A stretch of DNA of 53,319 nt, taken from positions 530,252 to 583,570 of the forward strand of contig NZ_CP036528.1 of assembly GCF_004331915.1 (NCBI RefSeq). The letters run 5' to 3'. The notes below the pieces were generated by a model. It did no database searches and was not told where the DNA came from. It was given only the letters and a program-made list of their open reading frames with translations. Source of the DNA: Ureibacillus thermophilus. GTDB taxonomy: Bacteria > Bacillota > Bacilli > Bacillales_A > Planococcaceae. Shown one piece after another: positions 44,815 to 53,319 of this stretch (position 1 is its first letter; the number at the start of each line of letters is the position of its first letter). The position numbers were made by a program, and so were the translations under genes.

Positions 44815-46035
44815 ATGGAGGAAACAAAAAAACTAAAAAAATATGCCTCTCTCTTTCTAGCGTCTTCGTTAGTCGTAGGAGCTTTAGCTGGCTGTAGTGG
44901 AGGTTCCGATGGAGGTGACGATTCTTCTTCAGGAGATAGCGGCTCCTCTGGCGGAGATAGCGATGTAATTAAAATCGGTGCAAACCTTGAATTGACTGGT
45001 TCAGTTGCTTCTTATGGTTCATCCATTAAACAAGGGGCAGAACTAGCGATTGAAGAAATCAATGCAAATGGTGGAATTAACGGTAAGCAAATTAAATTAG
45101 TTCCGGTAGATAACAAATCAGAGAACGCAGAAGCCGTATCTGCCGCACAACGTTTAGTATCACAAGAAAAAGTAGATGTTATGATTGGGCCAGCAACGAG
45201 CGGTAACGTTCTTGCTACTGTACAAATCGCAAATCAAAACAAAATTCCAATGGTTACTGCTTCAGGAACTGCACCAAACGTTACAGAAAATGAAGACGGT
45301 TCTATCAATGAATATGTATTCCGTACATGCTTCATTGACCCATTCCAAGGGATCATTGCAGCGAACTTTGCTACTGAAGAGCTTGGCGTAAAAAATGTAG
45401 CCATTTTTGCGGATAATTCTTCAGACTATGCAAAAGGTTTAGCGGCTGCATTTAAAGAACAAATCGAAGCAAATGGCGGAAAAGTGGTTGCAGAAGCAGC
45501 GTATGTAGCAGATGATACAGATTTCAAAGCATCTTTAACAACACTGAAATCTAAAAATCCAGAGTTTATCTTCATTCCAGGATATTATGAAGAAGTCGGC
45601 TTGATTGTTAAACAAGCTCGCGAATTAGGCATTGATGTTCCATTAATGGGTGCTGACGGATGGGATTCTCCAAAATTGGTTGAATTGGCTGGTGCTGAAA
45701 ACTTAAACAACTCATTCATCATCAACCACTATTCATCTGAAGACCCAGATCAAAAAATTCAAGACTTCGTTAAAGCATTTAATGATAAATATGGCGAATC
45801 ACCAAATGCATTCCACGCTCTTGGATATGACACAGTTTACTTCATTAAAGATGCGATTGAGCGCGCTGGTTCATTAGATGGAGAGAAAATTAAAGATGCG
45901 CTTGCTGCAACAAAAGAGATTTCGCTTGTGTCTGGTACATTCTCAGTGGATGAAAAGCATAATGCTGTCAAATCTGCAACAATCCTTGAGTATGTAGATG
46001 GACAACAAAAATTCAAAACAAAAATTGAACCGTAA
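44815..46035 (+). CDS. livK: Branched-chain amino-acid ABC transporter substrate-binding lipoprotein
   Basis: A 406-residue Leu/Ile/Val-binding protein. A short signal peptide ends in the lipobox ALAGC (Cys27), followed by a Gly/Ser/Asp-rich tether to about residue 55. The ligand-binding domain starts IKIGANLELTGSVASYGSSI and contains ASGTAPNVTE and LMGADGWDSPKL, typical of LivJ/LivK. Starts at 44809, 44812 and 44815 are all possible; 44815 has the best spacing (8) from GGGGAG. It heads livKHMGF, is under CodY-like boxes, and is separated from livH by a G/C-rich hairpin (46044-46073) that may let the binding protein be made in excess. Confidence 0.93.
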   Translation: MEETKKLKKYASLFLASSLVVGALAGCSGGSDGGDDSSSGDSGSSGGDSDVIKIGANLELTGSVASYGSSIKQGAELAIEEINANGGINGKQIKLVPVDNKSENAEAVSAAQRLVSQEKVDVMIGPATSGNVLATVQIANQNKIPMVTASGTAPNVTENEDGSINEYVFRTCFIDPFQGIIAANFATEELGVKNVAIFADNSSDYAKGLAAAFKEQIEANGGKVVAEAAYVADDTDFKASLTTLKSKNPEFIFIPGYYEEVGLIVKQARELGIDVPLMGADGWDSPKLVELAGAENLNNSFIINHYSSEDPDQKIQDFVKAFNDKYGESPNAFHALGYDTVYFIKDAIERAGSLDGEKIKDALAATKEISLVSGTFSVDEKHNAVKSATILEYVDGQQKFKTKIEP

Positions 46036-46043
46036 TAGTGAAA

Positions 46044-46075
46044 GAAAGGGGGGCACACCGCCTCCCTTTTCCCTT
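46044..46075 (+). terminator. Attenuating hairpin between livK and livH
   Basis: AAAGGGGGG pairs with CCTCCCTTT (one bulge) and a T/C-rich tail follows. It is a likely partial terminator. Confidence 0.5.
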
Positions 46076-46162
46076 TAATAATTACGAATTCCAAATATTA
46101 GTTGACCGTTGCTTATTTTCAGTTGACAGAAATACCTATGCTACAAAAAGGAGTGTGACATT

Positions 46163-47038
46163 ATGGATTGGTTGCAGCAACTAATAAACGGTATTTCCTT
46201 GGGAAGCATTTACGCCTTAATAGCGTTGGGTTATACAATGGTTTACGGGATTATTAAATTGATTAACTTTGCCCATGGTGATGTGTTCATGCTCGGGGCA
46301 TTCATCGGATTTTTCGCCATCACTCGATGGGAGATGGGCTTTATACCGGCGTTGATAACAGCAATGATTTTATGTGCAATCATTGGTGTCATTATCGAGC
46401 GGGTCGCTTATAAACGATTAAGAACTGCTACCCGGATTGCAGCATTAACGACAGCTATTGGGGTATCGTTTTTAATCGAGTACACAATGATTTTCTTCCG
46501 AGGTGCTACACCTGAGGCTTATCCTCAAGTATTGCCAAAAACAACGATTAATATTCTCGGCGCCAACATTAACTCACAAACTATTTTGATTCTTGTAGTC
46601 ACTATTACGTTAATGATACTTTTACAATTTATTGTTCATAAAACGAAAATCGGTAAAGCGATGCGTGCAGTGTCCCACGATGCGGATGCAGCCAAATTGA
46701 TGGGCATTAACGTGGATAATACCATTTCTGCAACTTTCGCGATTGGTTCGTCCTTAGCGGGCGCAGCGGGAGTTATTTTCGGTTCCTACTACACAAGAAT
46801 CGATCCGTTAATGGGGGTTCTTCCTGGATTAAAAGCCTTCATTGCAGCGGTTTTAGGTGGAATCGGCAGCATTCCAGGTGCGATGGTTGGAGGGTTTATT
46901 TTAGGAATCATTGAAACGATCGTCAGTGCTATAGGATTCTCGCTATGGCGCGACGCAGCAGCTTTCGTAATTTTGATCTTGATCTTGATTTTAAGACCAG
47001 CAGGATTATTTGGTAAAAACATCCGTGAGAAAGTGTAG
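46163..47038 (+). CDS. livH: Branched-chain amino-acid ABC transporter permease LivH
   Basis: A 291-residue permease with eight or more hydrophobic helices. ISLGSIYALIALGYTMVYG, KLINFAHGDVFMLGAF and the cytoplasmic coupling loop AMRAVSHDADAAKLMGI are characteristic of LivH. AAAGGAG precedes the ATG. The next gene, livM, starts directly after its stop. Confidence 0.95.
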   Translation: MDWLQQLINGISLGSIYALIALGYTMVYGIIKLINFAHGDVFMLGAFIGFFAITRWEMGFIPALITAMILCAIIGVIIERVAYKRLRTATRIAALTTAIGVSFLIEYTMIFFRGATPEAYPQVLPKTTINILGANINSQTILILVVTITLMILLQFIVHKTKIGKAMRAVSHDADAAKLMGINVDNTISATFAIGSSLAGAAGVIFGSYYTRIDPLMGVLPGLKAFIAAVLGGIGSIPGAMVGGFILGIIETIVSAIGFSLWRDAAAFVILILILILRPAGLFGKNIREKV

Positions 47039-47989
47039 GTGACTGGGGAAATGAAAAGATCAAAAGCCTTTTGGATTTATTTAGCAATTGCAATAGTGGT
47101 CTATGCAGTTGTACAAGTCATGTTTATGAATGGAATGTTGGATATCTATTACCAAAATATGCTCATTACGATATGCATTAACGTTATACTTGCAGTCAGT
47201 CTGCATATTGTTATTGGAATCACAGGGCAATTCTCCATTGGTCATGCCGGTTTTATGGCAGTCGGGGCTTATATTAGCGCCATTTGTACGATGAAACTTG
47301 GATTGCCATTTATTGTAGGGATTATTTTGGCTGGGATTGTAGCGGCCATTGCCGGCTTGCTTGTTGGTGTGCCTTCCTTGCGATTAAGAGGCGACTACTT
47401 GGCCATCTGTACATTAGGTTTTGCTGAGATTATTCGAATTGTTTTCTTAAATGTGGAATATGTCGGAGGAGCTGCCGGGATGGTTGTCAATCATGCAACA
47501 ACTTGGACATATGCCTTTGTTGCTGTTGTAATTACCATCATGGTTATCTCCAACTTTACAAACTCCCGTCATGGACGCAGTTGTTTAGCAGTACGCGAAG
47601 ATGAAATTGCTGCCGATGCGATGGGAATTAATATAACTTATTACAAAGTTGTAGCTTTCGTTATTGGTTCATTATTTGCAGGAGTAGCTGGTGCGCTTTA
47701 CGCCCATAACTTCTACATTATTCAGCCAACAGCTTTCAACTTCCTAAAATCCTTTGAAATTTTAATTTACGTTGTATTAGGTGGTTTAGGAAGCCTTTCC
47801 GGTTCTATTATTGCTGCTATTTTCTTAACAGCAGTTTCCCAATACTTGCAGGCGTTCCCGGAAACACGTATGATCATCTACTCCATCGTGTTGATTCTTG
47901 TAATGTTGTATCGACCATCAGGACTCATGGGAACGAAAGAATTGAAGGATGTCTTTAAAGTGAAAAAGAGAGGAGGTTCTGAAGCATGA
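47039..47989 (+). CDS. livM: Branched-chain amino-acid ABC transporter permease LivM
   Basis: A 316-residue permease. AVSLHIVIGITGQFSIGHAG, SLRLRGDYLAICTLGFAEII and the loop LAVREDEIAADAMGIN define LivM. GTG 47039 abuts the livH stop; ATG 47051 is possible, and both have poor ribosome sites, fitting coupling to livH. It overlaps livG by 4 bases. Confidence 0.94.
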   Translation: MTGEMKRSKAFWIYLAIAIVVYAVVQVMFMNGMLDIYYQNMLITICINVILAVSLHIVIGITGQFSIGHAGFMAVGAYISAICTMKLGLPFIVGIILAGIVAAIAGLLVGVPSLRLRGDYLAICTLGFAEIIRIVFLNVEYVGGAAGMVVNHATTWTYAFVAVVITIMVISNFTNSRHGRSCLAVREDEIAADAMGINITYYKVVAFVIGSLFAGVAGALYAHNFYIIQPTAFNFLKSFEILIYVVLGGLGSLSGSIIAAIFLTAVSQYLQAFPETRMIIYSIVLILVMLYRPSGLMGTKELKDVFKVKKRGGSEA

Positions 47990-48762
47990 CTAATCCTCTT
48001 GTAAAGCTTGAGAACGTTGGGATTCAATTTGGCGGATTAAAAGCGGTACAAAAAGTAAATATGTATATCAATAAAGGGGAGCTCGTTGGCCTTATTGGAC
48101 CGAATGGGGCCGGAAAAACAACAACTTTTAATATGTTAACCGGCGTATATACTCCTACAGAAGGCGAAATTACTTTTGACGGCAAAAGCATTAAAGGTTT
48201 TAAACCATATCAAGTTACTCAAAGCGGAATCAGCCGTACATTCCAAAATATTCGCCTCTTTAAAGAATTAACGGTATTAGACAACGTTAAAATTGCAAAC
48301 CACCACCTTGCAAACCATTCAATCCTTTCTTCCATTTTCCGAATGCCAAGCCATTTTAAAGGTGAATCAAAAATGGAGCAGGAATCGATTGAGTTTTTAA
48401 AGATTTTTGGACTTGATGTCTACAAAGATGAATTAGCCAAAAACTTGCCTTACGGAATGCAACGGCGTCTTGAAATTGCCCGCGCGCTCGCTGCTGGTCC
48501 AAAACTTTTGCTCTTGGACGAACCGGCAGCAGGTATGAACCCGCAAGAAACGCAAGATTTGATGGAATTAATTGCCTTAATTCGAAAAGAATTTGACTTA
48601 ACTATTCTTTTAATTGAACACGACATGAGTTTAGTCATGGGGATTTGCGAACGAATTTATGTGTTGGACCATGGTCAATTGATTGCTGAAGGAACACCGG
48701 AAGAAATACGTAACAATCCAAAAGTAATAGAAGCTTACCTTGGCGAGGAGGTTGTGAAATAA
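47986..48762 (+). CDS. livG: Branched-chain amino-acid ABC transporter ATPase LivG
   Basis: A 258-residue ABC ATPase. Walker A is GPNGAGKTTTF, the signature motif is degenerate as LPYGMQRRLEIARAL (usual LSYGxQR in this family), and Walker B is LLLLDEPAAGMNP. The C-terminal RNNPKVIEAYLGEE is typical of LivG. Its start overlaps the livM stop and its TAA overlaps the livF ATG, so the four genes are translated as one unit. It couples ATP hydrolysis to transport. Confidence 0.95.
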   Translation: MTNPLVKLENVGIQFGGLKAVQKVNMYINKGELVGLIGPNGAGKTTTFNMLTGVYTPTEGEITFDGKSIKGFKPYQVTQSGISRTFQNIRLFKELTVLDNVKIANHHLANHSILSSIFRMPSHFKGESKMEQESIEFLKIFGLDVYKDELAKNLPYGMQRRLEIARALAAGPKLLLLDEPAAGMNPQETQDLMELIALIRKEFDLTILLIEHDMSLVMGICERIYVLDHGQLIAEGTPEEIRNNPKVIEAYLGEEVVK

Positions 48763-49469
48763 TGCTCAAAGTAAATAATATTGACGTATATTATGGGAAT
48801 ATTCATGCATTGAAAAATGTCTCCTTGGAGGTAAATGAAGGTGAGATTGTTACGTTAATCGGTGCAAACGGTGCAGGAAAGACTACATTATTGAAAACTT
48901 TGTCCGGTTTATTAAAACCAAAGCACGGAACCATTTTATATAACAAGCAGCAAATTGGAGGAAAGCCGGCTCAAACCATTGTAAAAAACGGTGTCATTCA
49001 TGTACCTGAAGGACGCAGAGTATTCGCCAATATGACCGTTGAAGAAAATTTGGATTTAGGTGCGTATCTTCGGAAAGATCGGGATGGCATGAAAAAAGAT
49101 TTAAATCATGTATTTGAATTGTTCCCGATTTTAAAAGAACGAAGAAAACAATTGGCTGGTACTTTATCCGGCGGGGAACAACAGATGTTGGCGATAGGAA
49201 GAGCCATAATGTCCAAACCGAAGCTATTGCTGTTGGATGAACCTTCGATGGGTCTTGCGCCATTAATCGTTCAGCAAATCTTTGAAATCATTCAATCGAT
49301 TAATAAAGAAGGAACAACGATTTTACTTGTTGAGCAAAATGCCCATATGGCGTTATCGATTGCAGACCGGGCATATGTAATTGAAACAGGAAAAATCGTG
49401 TTATCTGGAAAAGCGAAAGAGCTTCAAGAAAGTGAAGAAGTAAAAGCTGCTTATTTAGGAGGCATATAA
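48762..49469 (+). CDS. livF: Branched-chain amino-acid ABC transporter ATPase LivF
   Basis: A 235-residue ABC ATPase. Walker A is GANGAGKTTLL, the signature LSGGEQQMLAIGRA, Walker B LLLLDEPSMGLAP, and the C-terminus VKAAYLGG is the LivF hallmark. It overlaps livG by one base (TAATG). A strong bidirectional terminator follows. Confidence 0.95.
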   Translation: MLKVNNIDVYYGNIHALKNVSLEVNEGEIVTLIGANGAGKTTLLKTLSGLLKPKHGTILYNKQQIGGKPAQTIVKNGVIHVPEGRRVFANMTVEENLDLGAYLRKDRDGMKKDLNHVFELFPILKERRKQLAGTLSGGEQQMLAIGRAIMSKPKLLLLDEPSMGLAPLIVQQIFEIIQSINKEGTTILLVEQNAHMALSIADRAYVIETGKIVLSGKAKELQESEEVKAAYLGGI

Positions 49470-49471
49470 AG

Positions 49472-49521
49472 AAAAAGGCTTACCCGGAAAGCGAATGGAT
49501 CTTTTCGGTAAGCCTTTTTTG
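49472..49521. terminator. Bidirectional terminator after livF
   Basis: AAAAAGGCTTACC and GGTAAGCCTTTTTT pair, with GGAAA/TTTTC extending the stem. It serves livF and the convergent gene at 49541. Confidence 0.85.
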
Positions 49522-49540
49522 GTTTTATAGAATGATATAA

Positions 49541-50260
49541 TTACCATTCAATGTGTTCAGGATATTTCATTCGAATTGGCAATTCATGAATTTCATGTTT
49601 TGTCAGATTAGCAGTAGCTAAAATTTCATCTTTTAAAGCAATGTACTCATCATCTTCTACCATCAAACGGATGGCAAAGGCTCCTAAATTTTCTTTTCTT
49701 TCTTCAAAGGAAAGCTTCAAATATTCCAAGTTTAAAACATCCACATATTGCGTCGCATATCGGAAGTATTTTGGTGATTTAGTAAACATGAGGTGAATAA
49801 AGACATTGAAATGTTCTTCTGGCAACTGTTCTCTTAAACATTCTGTCACGACGGACTGGAACTTTCGAATCGTTGTGATATATGGGTTCCAAGGATTGTT
49901 GTCGATATGTTCATTATATAAATCGATAAAGTCATTTAAAGCAAGGGTTGTAAAAATTAATTCCGGCCATAAAATTTCAACGGAAAAATAGACATTTTTT
50001 TCAGGTGCTAGAATATCTTTTTGCCGCTCAATTCCTTTATGCATTCCGTTTGCGACAAACTCCACATTACATTCCCCTCTGGTTGCCTTTCTTAATTGAA
50101 GACAAACCCCTAAAATACGCTGTCTTGCCCCTTGGAAATCATAATATTTATTCTCGTCGCCAATAACTTCATAAATGGAGTTGATGAGTTCATCCAAATC
50201 CCAATAATCTCCGCTGATCCGACCGCCAGTTAAACGTTCTGTGCTCTGAATGGATAACAT
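49541..50260 (-). CDS. Conserved hypothetical protein (DUF6904-like)
   Basis: A 239-residue soluble protein beginning MLSIQSTERLTGGRISGDYW, with RQRILGVCLQLRKATRGE, NVYFSVEILWPELIFTTLAL and FVANGMHKGI. This pattern, (I/V)SGDYWDLDEL then VEFVxNG and NVYFS-LWPE, resembles a Bacillales family I believe is DUF6904; I am not sure of the number. ATG 50260 lies 8 bases after AAAGGTGGG. No motif points to an activity, although the many aromatic and acidic residues suggest a soluble all-helical protein. It is a single-gene unit. Confidence 0.6.
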   Translation of the reverse strand: MLSIQSTERLTGGRISGDYWDLDELINSIYEVIGDENKYYDFQGARQRILGVCLQLRKATRGECNVEFVANGMHKGIERQKDILAPEKNVYFSVEILWPELIFTTLALNDFIDLYNEHIDNNPWNPYITTIRKFQSVVTECLREQLPEEHFNVFIHLMFTKSPKYFRYATQYVDVLNLEYLKLSFEERKENLGAFAIRLMVEDDEYIALKDEILATANLTKHEIHELPIRMKYPEHIEW

Positions 50261-50550
50261 ATTGGATCCCACCTTTTTTGGAATCTACTAAATCTATTGT
50301 ACAACCTTTTTGAGCGAAATGACTATATATTTCTATTTTGAGAGATGTTAGAGTTTCAACAAAAAGACTGCTTAAAATAGAAAAAAATAAATAAAGCAGA
50401 TAAAAAATAAAAATATAAATTAAAAAGTAGTTTACGGCTATTGACTTAGGGGTAAAGATAAGAGAACATGAATCCGCTTATAGGAGGTGTCTTAGAAAAA
50501 TTTACAGGATTAGATATAAATTTGTAATCTTCTGAATAAATATATATTAA

Positions 50551-50594
50551 ATACCTTTTAGTAGACGGATACTTGTGTCTACGGAAAAAGGTAT
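50551..50594 (+). promoter_or_regulatory. Stem-loop in the aldehyde dehydrogenase leader
   Basis: ATACCTTTT (50551-50559) pairs with AAAAGGTAT (50586-50594) and GTAGAC (50561-50566) with GTCTAC (50577-50582), a nearly continuous stem a dozen bases before the ribosome site. The upstream stretch 50281-50550 is AT-rich with no convincing gene; a 19-codon frame at 50469-50528 (MNPLIGGVLEKFTGLDINL) is noted but unproven. Confidence 0.6.
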
Positions 50595-50621
50595 AAAAAC
50601 TTATAAGGGGGAGTAGTAGAA

Positions 50622-52157
50622 ATGTCAGTTTTAACAGCTGCTTATGCATTTCCAAATACTGAAGGGGCTATTGTTAATTTTAAGGAGAAATACGACAACT
50701 ATATTGGCGGAAAATGGGTGCCTCCTGTAAACGGGGAATATTTTGACAACATAACGCCTGTAACTGGAAAACCATATACAAAAGTCGCTCGTTCAACAGC
50801 AGAAGATATTGAGCTTGCCCTTGATGCCGCTCATCAAGCGAAGGATGCTTGGGGAAGAACTTCTGTTGCAGAAAGAGCCAGAATTTTAAATAAAATTGCT
50901 GACCGCATGGAAGAAAATTTGGAAAAGTTGGCCGTTGCGGAAAGCTGGGAAAATGGTAAACCGGTTCGGGAAACATTAAATGCGGACATTCCATTAGCGA
51001 TTGACCATTTCCGTTACTTTGCGGGGGTTATTCGCGCACAAGAAGGCAGCATCAGCCAAATTGATGAACATACAGTAGCATATCATTTCCATGAACCAAT
51101 TGGCGTAGTGGGGCAAATTATTCCTTGGAACTTCCCAATTCTAATGGCAGTGTGGAAACTGGCACCAGCTCTTGCAGCAGGAAACTGCGTTGTGTTAAAA
51201 CCTGCTGAGCAAACACCAACTTCTATTTTAGTATTAATGGAACTTATTGGAGATTTATTGCCGCCGGGTGTAGTTAACATTGTAAACGGTTTCGGTCTAG
51301 AAGCCGGAAAACCATTAGCATCCAGTCCGCGCATCGGTAAGGTGGCCTTTACTGGAGAAACAACAACAGGAAGACTGATCATGCAATATGCTTCTCAAAA
51401 TATTATTCCTGTGACATTGGAGCTAGGCGGCAAATCGCCAAACATCTTCTTTGAAGATATATTTAATGCAGACGACGAATTTTTAGATAAAGCCATAGAA
51501 GGATTTGTATTATTTGCCCTTAACCAAGGGGAAATATGTACATGCCCTTCAAGAGCATTAATTCATGAATCCATTTACGATCGATTTATGGAACGCGCCC
51601 TTGAACGAGTAAAAGCCATTAAGCAAGGAAACCCGTTAGATCCGACTACAATGATTGGGGCTCAAGCATCTACAGAACAAATGGAGAAAATTTTATCTTA
51701 TATTGATATCGGCAAACAAGAAGGGGCCGAACTGCTAATTGGAGGAGAACGCAACATTTTAGATGGGGAGCTTGCAGAAGGCTATTACATTCAACCAACT
51801 GTATTTAAAGGGCATAATAAAATGCGCATTTTCCAAGAAGAAATTTTCGGTCCGGTTGTGGCAGTCACAACTTTTAAAACAACGGAAGAAGCATTGGAAA
51901 TTGCCAATGATACAATGTACGGCTTAGGCTCAGGTTTATGGACTCGCGATATGAACACTGCTTATCGGGTAGGGCGCGGCATTCAAGCCGGAAGAGTATG
52001 GACAAACTGTTACCATCAATATCCTGCTCATGCTGCATTCGGCGGCTATAAAATGAGCGGCATCGGCCGTGAAAATCATAAAATGATGTTAGAACATTAT
52101 CAACAAACGAAAAACTTGCTAGTAAGCTATGATCCAAATAAACTTGGCTTCTTCTAA
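50622..52157 (+). CDS. NAD-dependent aldehyde dehydrogenase, ExaC/AcoD-like
   Basis: A 511-residue aldehyde dehydrogenase, probably acetaldehyde or another short aldehyde to acid. Family features: [40 protein letters not shown], catalytic Glu267 in LELGGKSPN and catalytic Cys306 in [13 protein letters not shown]. The CTCPSR motif and the [10 protein letters not shown] end place it with ExaC/AcoD. Downstream DUF779, the usual neighbour of this subgroup, starts right at its stop. AAGGGGGAG precedes the ATG. No sigma-54 site was seen. Confidence 0.93.
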   Translation: MSVLTAAYAFPNTEGAIVNFKEKYDNYIGGKWVPPVNGEYFDNITPVTGKPYTKVARSTAEDIELALDAAHQAKDAWGRTSVAERARILNKIADRMEENLEKLAVAESWENGKPVRETLNADIPLAIDHFRYFAGVIRAQEGSISQIDEHTVAYHFHEPIGVVGQIIPWNFPILMAVWKLAPALAAGNCVVLKPAEQTPTSILVLMELIGDLLPPGVVNIVNGFGLEAGKPLASSPRIGKVAFTGETTTGRLIMQYASQNIIPVTLELGGKSPNIFFEDIFNADDEFLDKAIEGFVLFALNQGEICTCPSRALIHESIYDRFMERALERVKAIKQGNPLDPTTMIGAQASTEQMEKILSYIDIGKQEGAELLIGGERNILDGELAEGYYIQPTVFKGHNKMRIFQEEIFGPVVAVTTFKTTEEALEIANDTMYGLGSGLWTRDMNTAYRVGRGIQAGRVWTNCYHQYPAHAAFGGYKMSGIGRENHKMMLEHYQQTKNLLVSYDPNKLGFF

Positions 52158-52177
52158 TGCTTGATTATGAAGGAGGA

Positions 52178-52546
52178 ATGGCGTTGGTAGAGCGTGTTAT
52201 TGCGACGGAAGCAGCCTTAGCCCTCATTGAACAGTTAAAGAAAAAACATGGACCAATCATATTCCATCAGTCAGGTGGTTGTTGCGACGGTTCATCACCC
52301 ATGTGTTATCCGGAAGGCGATTTAATCATTGGCGATAACGATATACTGTTGGGAGAAATTGGTGGAGCCAAATTTTATATGCATAAAACACAATTCGAAT
52401 ATTGGAAGCATACGCAGCTCATCATTGATGTCGTTGATGGTCGAGGGGGAATGTTTAGTTTAGAAAGTGTGGAAGGGAAACGTTTCTTAACAAGGTCGAG
52501 AGCGTACACTTCTGAAGAACTTGCGGAATTAAATCAAGTAAGTTGA
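52178..52546 (+). CDS. DUF779 family protein
   Basis: A 122-residue protein. RVIATEAALALIEQLKKKHG, the FHQSGGCCDGSSPMCY cysteine cluster and VDGRGGMFSLESVEGKRFLT define DUF779. It is commonly encoded beside acetaldehyde-type dehydrogenases and its cysteines suggest metal or redox function, but no activity is established. The start is uncertain: ATG 52178 is close to AAGGAGG, TTG 52184 has ideal spacing, and an ATG at 52157 overlaps the dehydrogenase stop. Confidence 0.8.
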   Translation: MALVERVIATEAALALIEQLKKKHGPIIFHQSGGCCDGSSPMCYPEGDLIIGDNDILLGEIGGAKFYMHKTQFEYWKHTQLIIDVVDGRGGMFSLESVEGKRFLTRSRAYTSEELAELNQVS

Positions 52547-52555
52547 TGCATGGAA

Positions 52556-52821
52556 GAGGCTGGGATATAAAAAAATTATAGGGGTAGCTGAAAGAGTTTT
52601 GATAACTAAAAATTGATTGGAATGACGGGGCGAGTGCTCCTGTCGCGCACGCTTAGTTGCAAAGCAAAGTTTTCCTGCGACGAGCCCTCTCGAGACCACG
52701 AGGAGCGAAGGAATGAACTCCGAGGAGGCTCGAGCTGGGCCTGCGGAAAGCGTCCCCGGAACGGAAATCAATTTTAACAACATATCAAAAAAACATCATT
52801 TTCTCTTTGGAGAAAATGATG
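52556..52821 (+). repeat. Dispersed repeat family A, copy 3 (right end replaced)
   Basis: Same orientation as copy 1 and inverted relative to copy 2. It begins GAGGCTGGGATA, contains the GAGTGCTCCTGTCGCGCACG and CTCTCGAGACCACGAGGAGC blocks and the ATCATTTTCTC hairpin, and stops at ATGATG. The terminal TTTTTTTAGATTTGTCCCAACCTC end is replaced by the strong terminator at 52832. Confidence 0.85.
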
Positions 52822-52831
52822 TCAGACTGTC

Positions 52832-52884
52832 GACAAACCCCAACTCAAATGCTTCATTTGAGTTGGGGTTTGTCTTTTTTTTGC
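52832..52884 (+). terminator. 20-bp perfect terminator hairpin
   Basis: GACAAACCCCAACTCAAATG (52832-52851) and its exact complement (52855-52874) enclose CTT and are followed by eight T. Unusually long and perfect for an intrinsic terminator. It closes the aldehyde dehydrogenase-DUF779 transcript. Confidence 0.85.
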
Positions 52885-53125
52885 TCATCATTTTCTAAGA
52901 TTCTTGTCTTATTTAGGCTGGGGGTGACTGGCAAGTCTTTTTTTGTTTATGCACAGAAATTTAGTGCAGGACTCTGCATTTTTCCTTTGCAAAGCTCTGC
53001 ACTTTTATTTTGCCATACACAGTTTTGGGGTAAATTTTGGGGGAACAAATTCAAAAATAGCTTTCTAACCATTGATATTACTGGAATCGTAGAGCTATAG
53101 AGTTTTCCTCTCGTTAATTTCAGTG

Positions 53126-53175
53126 CTTTTTCCAAAAACCTTGGGACTTTGTTGCAAGTTCCAGGGTTTTTTACT
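53126..53175 (+). terminator. Possible terminator hairpin
   Basis: AAAACCTTGGGACTT pairs imperfectly with AAGTTCCAGGGTTTT followed by T. The stretch 52885-53125 has no gene I can support; two CTCTGCA(C/T)TTTT copies are its only feature. Confidence 0.45.
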
Positions 53176-53195
53176 TTTACAGGTTTAAATATTTT

Positions 53196-53319
53196 GGGGG
53201 AAACGCATGAATTTGGGGGCATCCGCACGAATTGGGATTGTATCCGCACCAATTGTGGGGATATACGCACGAATTGGAATTGTATCCGCACGAATTATGG
53301 GGGCATCCGCACGAATTGG
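53196..53319. repeat. 21-bp tandem repeat (runs off the window)
   Basis: At least six units of about 21 bp, each beginning GCACGAATTGG or a near variant, e.g. GCACGAATTGGGATTGTATCC, GCACCAATTGTGGGGATATAC, GCACGAATTATGGGGGCATC. Because 21 is a multiple of three, heptads such as PHELGLY can be read, but no start or ribosome site supports a gene. Confidence 0.8.

Noticed and set aside
50469-50528. 19-codon leader peptide upstream of the aldehyde dehydrogenase
   Set aside because: Ribosome site is weak and the peptide has no runs of regulatory codons; could be chance.
52947-53291. 114-codon minus-strand protein over the tandem repeat
   Set aside because: It is read through the 21-bp repeat, has no ribosome site and no family resemblance outside the repeat.
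53196-53319. CRISPR array
   Set aside because: Units are 21 bp with no unique spacers between fixed repeats, and no cas gene is near; it is a plain tandem repeat.

Overview
The window looks like chromosome of a low-GC, aerobic, spore-forming Bacillales bacterium, probably a Planococcaceae/Caryophanaceae relative such as Ureibacillus or Lysinibacillus. The support is the htrA-yyzF-rlmH order typical of the oriC-proximal arm of Bacillales, AAGGAGG-type ribosome-binding sites, CodY-like and LutR-like operators, a SleL/YaaH-type spore enzyme and a YfhD-like small protein. No rRNA or tRNA gene and no CRISPR array was seen.

Layout. 1-2395: end of a dispersed repeat, then htrA, yyzF and rlmH, with at least nine DnaA-box-like 9-mers packed into 1461-1844. 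2252-11530: a mobile-element zone beginning inside the 3' end of rlmH. It holds a large serine recombinase whose reading frame ends in antisense rlmH, a serine hydrolase, a second recombinase tail, IS21 and IS6 remnants, a tyrosine recombinase with repeated ATAYRCGRCGA-like sites, a small IS-derived inverted-repeat element, a YqcI/YcgG protein, a LysE exporter, and two broken transposases (one IS982). 11600-12406: fragments of four unrelated genes. 12557-21656: a lactate module (lutABC, lutR, lutP) with two identical palindromic operators, followed by pyruvate carboxylase. 21661-34254: housekeeping and stress genes (Mn catalase, azlCD with a LysR regulator, HxlR, ahpCF, a Nudix hydrolase, mqo, sfsA). 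34345-37897: small proteins and the remains of an iron-siderophore locus. 38080-40307: a coupled pair, an ornithine/alanine-racemase-like enzyme and a DUF1611 (DgcN-type) protein. 40637-44355: LysM-GH18 enzyme, laccase-domain protein and a six-repeat PLL-like lectin. 44815-49469: livKHMGF branched-chain amino-acid transporter with three CodY-like boxes in its leader. 49541-52546: a conserved hypothetical, an aldehyde dehydrogenase and DUF779. 52556-53319: a third copy of the dispersed repeat, a 20-bp perfect terminator and a 21-bp tandem repeat running off the window.

How the genes fit together. LutP imports lactate, LutABC oxidises it to pyruvate, PycA carboxylates pyruvate to oxaloacetate, and Mqo feeds malate electrons to the quinone pool. 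AzlCD (export) and LivKHMGF (import) bracket branched-chain amino-acid traffic, the latter probably under CodY. AhpCF and Mn catalase handle peroxide. The 40.6-44.4 kb genes may act at the spore surface or cortex; this is firm for the GH18 enzyme and only inferred for the lectin.

The items most worth checking are the recombinase-rlmH antisense fusion, the DUF1611/racemase pair, the CodY-box/hairpin leader of liv, two families of structured intergenic repeats, and the lectin.
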